Below, in pieces: positions 7,004 to 8,701 of a stretch of 8,701 bases of DNA. Each line of letters begins with the position of its first letter. Within the stretch, counting starts at the first letter, position 1. Under the pieces are notes generated by a model, which was given only the letters and a program-made list of their open reading frames with translations, did not search any database and was not told the origin of the DNA. Source of the DNA: an uncultured Flammeovirgaceae bacterium. Its GTDB lineage: Bacteria; Bacteroidota; Bacteroidia; Cytophagales; Cyclobacteriaceae. The DNA is taken from assembly GCA_946480685.1 (NCBI GenBank), contig CAMLLI010000124.1:1-8701 (forward strand), written 5' to 3'. The position numbers and the translations under genes are program-made.

Positions 7004-7104
7004 TAAATCCATTGCGCGGAGAACACGAAGGAGGCACGGAGGTTCACAAAGAAAATACTTTGTGGCTCCGTGCCTCCTCTGCATTCGTAGTGATGCTGGA
7101 TTTA
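7004..7104. repeat. Nested palindromic element in a convergent gap
   Basis: A 101-bp element symmetrical at four levels. TAAATCCA (7004-7011) pairs with TGGATTTA (7097-7104). ACGA (7025-7028) pairs with TCGT (7085-7088). The core AGGAGGCACGGAG (7029-7041) pairs perfectly, 13 bp, with 7066-7078. CACAAAG (7045-7051) pairs with CTTTGTG (7058-7064) around a six-base AAAATA loop. The core wording (CACGAAGGAGGCACGG, then CACAAAG) resembles the degenerate CAC-purine-purine-AG intergenic palindromes I recall from many bacterial genomes, which have no settled function. It may also stop transcription from the transporter side as a strong hairpin, although no T-run follows. Confidence 0.65.
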
Positions 7105-7138
7105 TACTGTCAACAATAGAGATATACTATTGACAGTA
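7105..7138. repeat. Second hairpin directly abutting the palindromic element
   Basis: TACTGTCAA (7105-7113) is a perfect 9-bp inverted match to TTGACAGTA (7130-7138). After a three-base bulge (CAA, 7114-7116), TAG/CTA adds three pairs around a seven-base loop. A competing fold pairs CAATAG (7114-7119) with CTATTG (7127-7132). It begins at the base after the larger palindrome ends. It could end transcripts of the GH43 gene, which converges from the right, but has no T-run for either direction. Confidence 0.5.
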
Positions 7139-7169
7139 GCAGAATCTATACATCAATAACGATTAACGG

Positions 7170-8147
7170 CTAACGAATTTTCTGCGGCAACACTCCTTCT
7201 GTGGTAATCTTCACCGGCTTGATGAGACCTTGTTCATCAAAGTACATACGGTCGATACAGGTTGCGCGGTGATCGGCATGAGTTTCTCCCAGGGGCCTGC
7301 GGTGGTATACGATATACCAGTCATCGGTGCCGGGTGCGTGGAGTATAGAGTGATGTCCTGCCCCGGTAGCAATCGCAGGGTCCTGTTGCAATATTTTATT
7401 GATGCGCTTGAACGGTCCGAACGGAGAATCTGCTATAGCATAGGCCACCGAATAGTCAGGGCCGGTCCATCCTCCTTCTGACCACATGAAGTAATATTTA
7501 CCATTGCGGATGAACATGAAAGGACCTTCCACGTATCCTTCAGGCGTGATCTCTTTGAATGTAGTTCCGTCCTCGAAAGGTATAAAACCTGTAAAGGTAT
7601 CATTGAGTCGTGCCACATTGCAGTGTCTCCAGCCTCCGTAGAAGATATACCAGGAGCCATCCTTATCTTTGAATACAAACTGATCGATAGGCTGTGCTCC
7701 ATTGTGAAACTTGTCAATCAACGGTCGGCCTAACAGGTCTTTGAAGGGACCTTGTGGTTTGTCCGCTACCGCTACACCAATGCCACCATATTCCTGGTCG
7801 TTCTGAATATCATTAGCTCCGAAAAATATATAGTACTTGCCGTTCCTCTCCACTACGGCCGGTGCCCATACAGCACGCTTCGCCCATTTAATGGCGGCCG
7901 TGTCGAGTATACGTTCGTGCTTTGTCCAATTCACCAGGTCTTTGGATGAGAAGGCATCAAAGAATACCTGTTTCTCATACCGTGCCGAAAATGTTGGGTA
8001 TATCCAGTATTCTTTCCCGAAGATCACAGCTTCCGGGTCTGCGTACCATCCTTGAAATATCGGATTGCCGGATTGTTTCTTTTTGGGTTGTGTCCATGCA
8101 GTAGTTATCAGCAAGCTGCACGCGACAAGGATAAAGAGTTTCTTCAT
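7170..8147 (-). CDS. Secreted family 43 glycoside hydrolase
   Basis: A 325-residue exported enzyme with the five-bladed beta-propeller of GH43, usually arabinofuranosidases, xylosidases or galactosidases acting on plant glycans. Residues 1-19 are a signal peptide (MKKLFILVACSLLITTAWT), with mature protein probably from Gln20. The catalytic set is complete: Asp37 in WYADPEAV (general base), Asp155 in GAQPIDQFVF (pKa-tuning residue), and Glu207 in YVEGPFMF (general acid). The GHHSIL motif (His265-His266) matches the central His seen near the metal or water site of the propeller. The length equals one catalytic domain with no carbohydrate-binding module, so it most likely attacks small soluble oligosaccharides. 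It is last in a minus-strand group, 33 bp after the unknown 125-residue gene, and converges on the sugar transporter. Subfamily and substrate cannot be fixed by eye. Confidence 0.9.
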   Translation of the reverse strand: MKKLFILVACSLLITTAWTQPKKKQSGNPIFQGWYADPEAVIFGKEYWIYPTFSARYEKQVFFDAFSSKDLVNWTKHERILDTAAIKWAKRAVWAPAVVERNGKYYIFFGANDIQNDQEYGGIGVAVADKPQGPFKDLLGRPLIDKFHNGAQPIDQFVFKDKDGSWYIFYGGWRHCNVARLNDTFTGFIPFEDGTTFKEITPEGYVEGPFMFIRNGKYYFMWSEGGWTGPDYSVAYAIADSPFGPFKRINKILQQDPAIATGAGHHSILHAPGTDDWYIVYHRRPLGETHADHRATCIDRMYFDEQGLIKPVKITTEGVLPQKIR

Positions 8148-8180
8148 GGGGTTGGGATTGTAAAGTATATATAGTTTGTA

Positions 8181-8558
8181 TCAGAACTCGTCAGGCCCAC
8201 GCTCCGGCTGCAATTCACCGGCAATGGTGATGGCGTGCCTGCCGAGGTCAACATCGAATGTACACGTCATGGTTTCAGCGTTATTCGTTGTGATGTCATC
8301 ACATGCAAAGAAATACGATACGGTATATTTTGCCACAAACATTCCACTAACGGCAGTTGTAAAACGGACGCTGTCGTAAGGCACCGCTAAATTCTGCACG
8401 TTTGCTTTTTTGGCAAACCAGTAACTTTCAATCATGGCCTGCAGTTCAGGCAGATGTTTCGTTATCAATTCAGCAATACGTTGTTCTTTGTCCGCATCAT
8501 TACCAACAACGGAAGCAACAACCTCCGTAGAAATATTCAGTGTTATGATTTCCTGCAT
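8181..8558 (-). CDS. Unknown 125-aa protein
   Basis: I do not recognise this family. The 125 residues start MQEIITLNIS. The first 60 look helical, with charged heptad-like spacing (DKEQRIAELITKHLPELQAMIES). The remainder alternates in beta fashion (VRFTTAVSGMFVAKYTVSYFFAC, TMTCTFDVDL), ending in an acidic tail (PERGPDEF). There is no signal peptide or membrane segment, so it should be cytoplasmic. Three Cys are not arranged as a metal motif. It lies 23 bp after the GNAT gene and 33 bp before GH43 on the same strand, which suggests a shared transcript. The spacing, the A-rich leader and the ordered helix/strand pattern support a real gene; no function is proposed. Confidence 0.65.
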   Translation of the reverse strand: MQEIITLNISTEVVASVVGNDADKEQRIAELITKHLPELQAMIESYWFAKKANVQNLAVPYDSVRFTTAVSGMFVAKYTVSYFFACDDITTNNAETMTCTFDVDLGRHAITIAGELQPERGPDEF

Positions 8559-8581
8559 ATCGTATAGCTGTACGTGTTCCC

Positions 8582-8701
8582 TTAATCTTTCAATGTTTTA
8601 TGCATGCATATACTCCCGGCAATGCCTGCATACTGTCCATAATTTTCCATGATTGTATAGCCGTTCTTTTTATAAAGCGCGATGGCTTCCGGCTGGCTGG
8701 T
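8582..8701 (-). CDS. GNAT-family N-acetyltransferase, C-terminal 39 residues (partial)
   Basis: This frame enters from the right edge and stops with TAA at 8582-8584. The 39 visible residues contain TSQPEAIALYKKNGYTIM, matching the end of the GNAT fold: a conserved N/Q-P-x-A-I-x-LYxKxGF segment (motif B helix and strand) just after the acetyl-CoA site. The final GSICMHKTLKD is the usual closing strand (M-x-K-x-L). It would acetylate an amine on a small molecule or protein; the substrate-binding half lies outside the window. It is the most upstream visible member of the minus-strand group with the unknown protein and GH43. Confidence 0.8.
   Translation of the reverse strand, partial: TSQPEAIALYKKNGYTIMENYGQYAGIAGSICMHKTLKD

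Noticed and set aside
7157..7177. Three tandem TAACGNN heptamers at the end of the GH43 gene
   Set aside because: Only three short units, one overlapping the stop codon; chance is a sufficient explanation.
8118..8147. Lipobox-like LVAC near the N-terminus of the GH43 protein
   Set aside because: The Cys is residue 10, too close to the start for a lipoprotein signal; the hydrophobic run continues past it to a normal signal-peptide cleavage region.
1..8701. CRISPR arrays, rRNA, tRNA or insertion sequences
   Set aside because: I found no regularly spaced repeats, conserved RNA gene sequence or transposase motif.

Overview
The window looks like a chromosomal segment of a free-living Bacteroidota bacterium, probably a Cytophagales- or Chitinophagales-like soil or plant-litter organism. 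This rests on the protein families (a YaiO-type TPR/beta-barrel protein, a DUF4038 apiosidase-like lipoprotein, a FucP/GluP-type sugar MFS transporter and a secreted GH43 enzyme), on A-rich leaders without clear Shine-Dalgarno sequences, and on the moderate GC content. No SusC/SusD pair, rRNA, tRNA, insertion sequence or CRISPR array is visible.

Left block (1-2947, + strand): the 3' part of an LTA-synthase/sulfatase-fold phospho- or sulfo-transferase with a C-terminal TPR tail is followed four bases later by a TPR plus outer-membrane beta-barrel protein of the YaiO kind. The two TPR regions are clearly homologous. The pair probably modifies and handles a surface glycan. A convergent 107-bp gap separates it from the next gene.

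Centre (3055-5591): a minus-strand DUF5060/DUF4038 glycosidase-like lipoprotein and a plus-strand 63-residue basic HTH (SANT/GcrA-like) protein are divergent. The 183 bp between them hold a three-half-site operator candidate and an 18-pair imperfect inverted repeat. Behind the small gene lies about 500 bp without a clear gene. It contains a hairpin with a UUCG tetraloop, a weak intrinsic terminator, a possible decayed minus-strand reading frame, and an operator-like dyad before the transporter.

Right block (5592-8701): a sugar MFS transporter (+) faces a minus-strand group made of a GNAT acetyltransferase (partial), an unknown 125-residue protein and a secreted GH43 glycosidase, spaced 23 and 33 bp apart. 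The convergent 180-bp gap is almost filled by a nested palindromic element (7004-7104) with a second hairpin directly abutting it.

Together the apiosidase-like enzyme, GH43 enzyme and MFS transporter suggest a small plant-glycan scavenging set: enzymes release pentoses or other monosaccharides in the periplasm or outside, and the transporter imports them. At sequence scale, the tetranucleotide TATA is strikingly common, inside genes as well as between them.
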